Assembly: GCF_020171745.1 (NCBI RefSeq)
Contig: NZ_JAIVAH010000013.1
Location: 434,001 to 498,000, forward strand
Reading direction: 5' to 3'
Source of the DNA: Prescottella equi
GTDB lineage: Bacteria; Actinomycetota; Actinomycetes; Mycobacteriales; Mycobacteriaceae
Length of the DNA stretch: 64,000 nucleotides
In this document: in pieces, positions 63,010-64,000 of the stretch
How positions within the stretch are numbered: position 1 is the stretch's first letter
Layout of the letters: every line of letters begins with the position of its first letter
Translations under genes and position numbers: made by a program
Notes under the pieces: generated by a model
What the model was told of the DNA's origin: nothing
Seen by the model: only the letters and a program-made list of their open reading frames with translations
Databases searched by the model: none

Positions 63010-64000
63010 CTAGCGGGCGACGCGCTCCCACATCTGCAGGTACGCCTCGGCCCCGCGCGACATGTCGTCGATGAACTGGGCACCGTCCGCGCCCGCGAAC
63101 ACCCGCATGTCCTCGATCCAGTCCGGGATCATCCCGTACTGCGCCAGGCCGTCGGTGTTGAAGTCGAACGTGCGGGTGCCCGCGCGCTGCTGCTCCATCA
63201 CGGTTCCGCCGTCGAACGTCGTGAACGGGTACTCGACGAACCGCGCGCCGTCCTTGTGGGGCGCCGGCTGCGACCCGAAGCCGTTGGTGTCGGCTCCGAA
63301 CCCGTAGCCGAAGTAGTACCGCTCGTCACGGTCCGCGCGGGCCGAGCGCCACTCCTTCACGAAGTTCTCCGACGGCCCCGCGTACGACGCCACGAACCCG
63401 CCGAGCTTGTAGATGCGCGGGTAGTTCGACGGGTCGGTCCAGCCGTGGCTGGACACGACACCCGAGTACTGCGCGTCCTCGAGGATGTTCAGCGCCGCGT
63501 CGGCGGTCTTGACGCCCATGTGGTCGATGTCGACGATCATGCCGCGCTGCATCATCGCCCGGATCGCGTACTCGCCGAGCGGGGTCAGACCGCGGGCGTT
63601 GCACGCGTCACCCTCGGGGTACACGGGCAGGCTCACGCCCGGCGGTAGCGACTTCGTCAGCTCGGCGGTGGCCTGGTCGACGTTGCCGATCGGGTTGTCC
63701 TTCGCGACGCCGGTACACGGCTCGGCCTTCCAGAACTCGCCGGTGCCGATGAAGTTGCCGATGTTGACCGCGATACCGGTGATGCTCTCGTCGAACCGCA
63801 CGCCGCCGAAGGCGTTGTCGAACTTGTGCGTCAGGATCACCTGCCGGACACCCATCGCGTACAGCTCGTCGAGGCCGGCGTCGATGTCGCGCTCGTCGCA
63901 CTGCGGGACTCCGTTACGCAGTCCGCAGCCGAACGGCTCGGACACCTCGATACCGAGCGTAACGGCGAGCTTGCCGGACGCCGCCACGGCCCGCGCCTGC
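63010..64000 (-). CDS. Membrane dipeptidase-like (peptidase M19) protein, 5' truncated by window edge
   Basis: C-terminal ~330 residues of a metal-dependent amidohydrolase-fold enzyme; the frame stays open to the edge, so the start is outside. Dipeptidase features: GMIVDIDHMGVKTADAALNI then the second metal His in GVVSSHGWTDPSNYPR, and HKFDNAFGGVRFDES earlier. M19 enzymes hydrolyse dipeptides or D-amino acid peptides; this one is longer, with unrelated segments (FWKAEPCTGVAKDN; YGYGFGADTNGFGSQPAP), so activity and location cannot be settled. A GTG at 63987 is internal, not an assured start. Confidence 0.75.
   Translation of the reverse strand, partial: QARAVAASGKLAVTLGIEVSEPFGCGLRNGVPQCDERDIDAGLDELYAMGVRQVILTHKFDNAFGGVRFDESITGIAVNIGNFIGTGEFWKAEPCTGVAKDNPIGNVDQATAELTKSLPPGVSLPVYPEGDACNARGLTPLGEYAIRAMMQRGMIVDIDHMGVKTADAALNILEDAQYSGVVSSHGWTDPSNYPRIYKLGGFVASYAGPSENFVKEWRSARADRDERYYFGYGFGADTNGFGSQPAPHKDGARFVEYPFTTFDGGTVMEQQRAGTRTFDFNTDGLAQYGMIPDWIEDMRVFAGADGAQFIDDMSRGAEAYLQMWERVAR

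Noticed and set aside
62942..64000. tmRNA gene (ssrA) expected near smpB
   Set aside because: After the terminator the sequence is coding on the minus strand; no tRNA-like ends or tag peptide seen.

Overview
The window is high-GC DNA with very dense coding and many GTG starts. It comes from a mycolic-acid-containing actinobacterium of the Mycobacteriales/Corynebacteriales, most like Rhodococcus or Nocardia. Support for this: an antigen-85-type mycolyltransferase, WhiB7 with its attenuated leader, an Rpf, a mycoredoxin, AdnAB, UvrD2 with its tetracysteine/HRDC tail, and long runs of gene order that I recall from Mycobacterium tuberculosis (Rv3204 to Rv3193c; fadE24-fadE23; prfB to smpB). Species cannot be fixed from the sequence alone. 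I see no insertion sequence, prophage, CRISPR array or rRNA.

Layout. 1-9.1 kb: a nitrate/nitrite assimilation operon (transporter, NasC, FAD/[2Fe-2S] electron carrier, NirB, NirD, a HemD-like regulator with a winged-helix tail, sirohydrochlorin chelatase), mostly joined by 4-bp stop/start overlaps. 9.1-15.8 kb: mixed genes, namely a thioesterase, an R2-like ligand-binding oxidase, a heptad-glycine membrane protein, a GNAT enzyme, an RsgA-type GTPase with its own short leader peptide, an Ag85-like esterase and a small membrane protein. 15.8-17.5 kb: a MobA-MoeA fusion that can serve the molybdenum cofactor of NasC. 17.6-30.5 kb: a genome-maintenance island (alkyltransferase-like protein, AdnA/AdnB, UvrD2) with a K+ channel, NudC and mycoredoxin between. 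30.5-31.3 kb: whiB7 with an autoregulated-type promoter, a 69-aa alanine-rich upstream ORF and an intrinsic terminator. 31.4-40.7 kb: a conserved but poorly understood set (ABC1 kinase, ThiF-like protein, YgjP-like protease, DUF2342 protein, PDZ/Lon-like YlbL, PPA1309 protein, UPF0182). 40.8-48.4 kb: Rpf, initiator tRNA, siderophore-binding lipoprotein, acyl-CoA synthetase, PepSY membrane module, hydrolase. 48.4-58 kb: LLM oxidoreductase, FadE23/FadE24 pair, a two-component system with a DUF4173 membrane protein, HisN-like phosphatase, a zinc-ribbon protein. 58.2-64 kb: prfB, mscS, a Thr-rich membrane protein, ftsE, ftsX, smpB, and a truncated M19-type dipeptidase at the right edge.

Most striking non-coding structure: the complete whiB7 attenuation leader; a possible translational attenuator in front of rsgA; two copies of a ~67-bp intergenic palindrome (52.6 and 56.4 kb); a perfect 16-bp palindrome at the fadE24 promoter; and a recurrent promoter form in which a TANNNT box lies only 6-8 nt before the start codon, pointing to many leaderless mRNAs.
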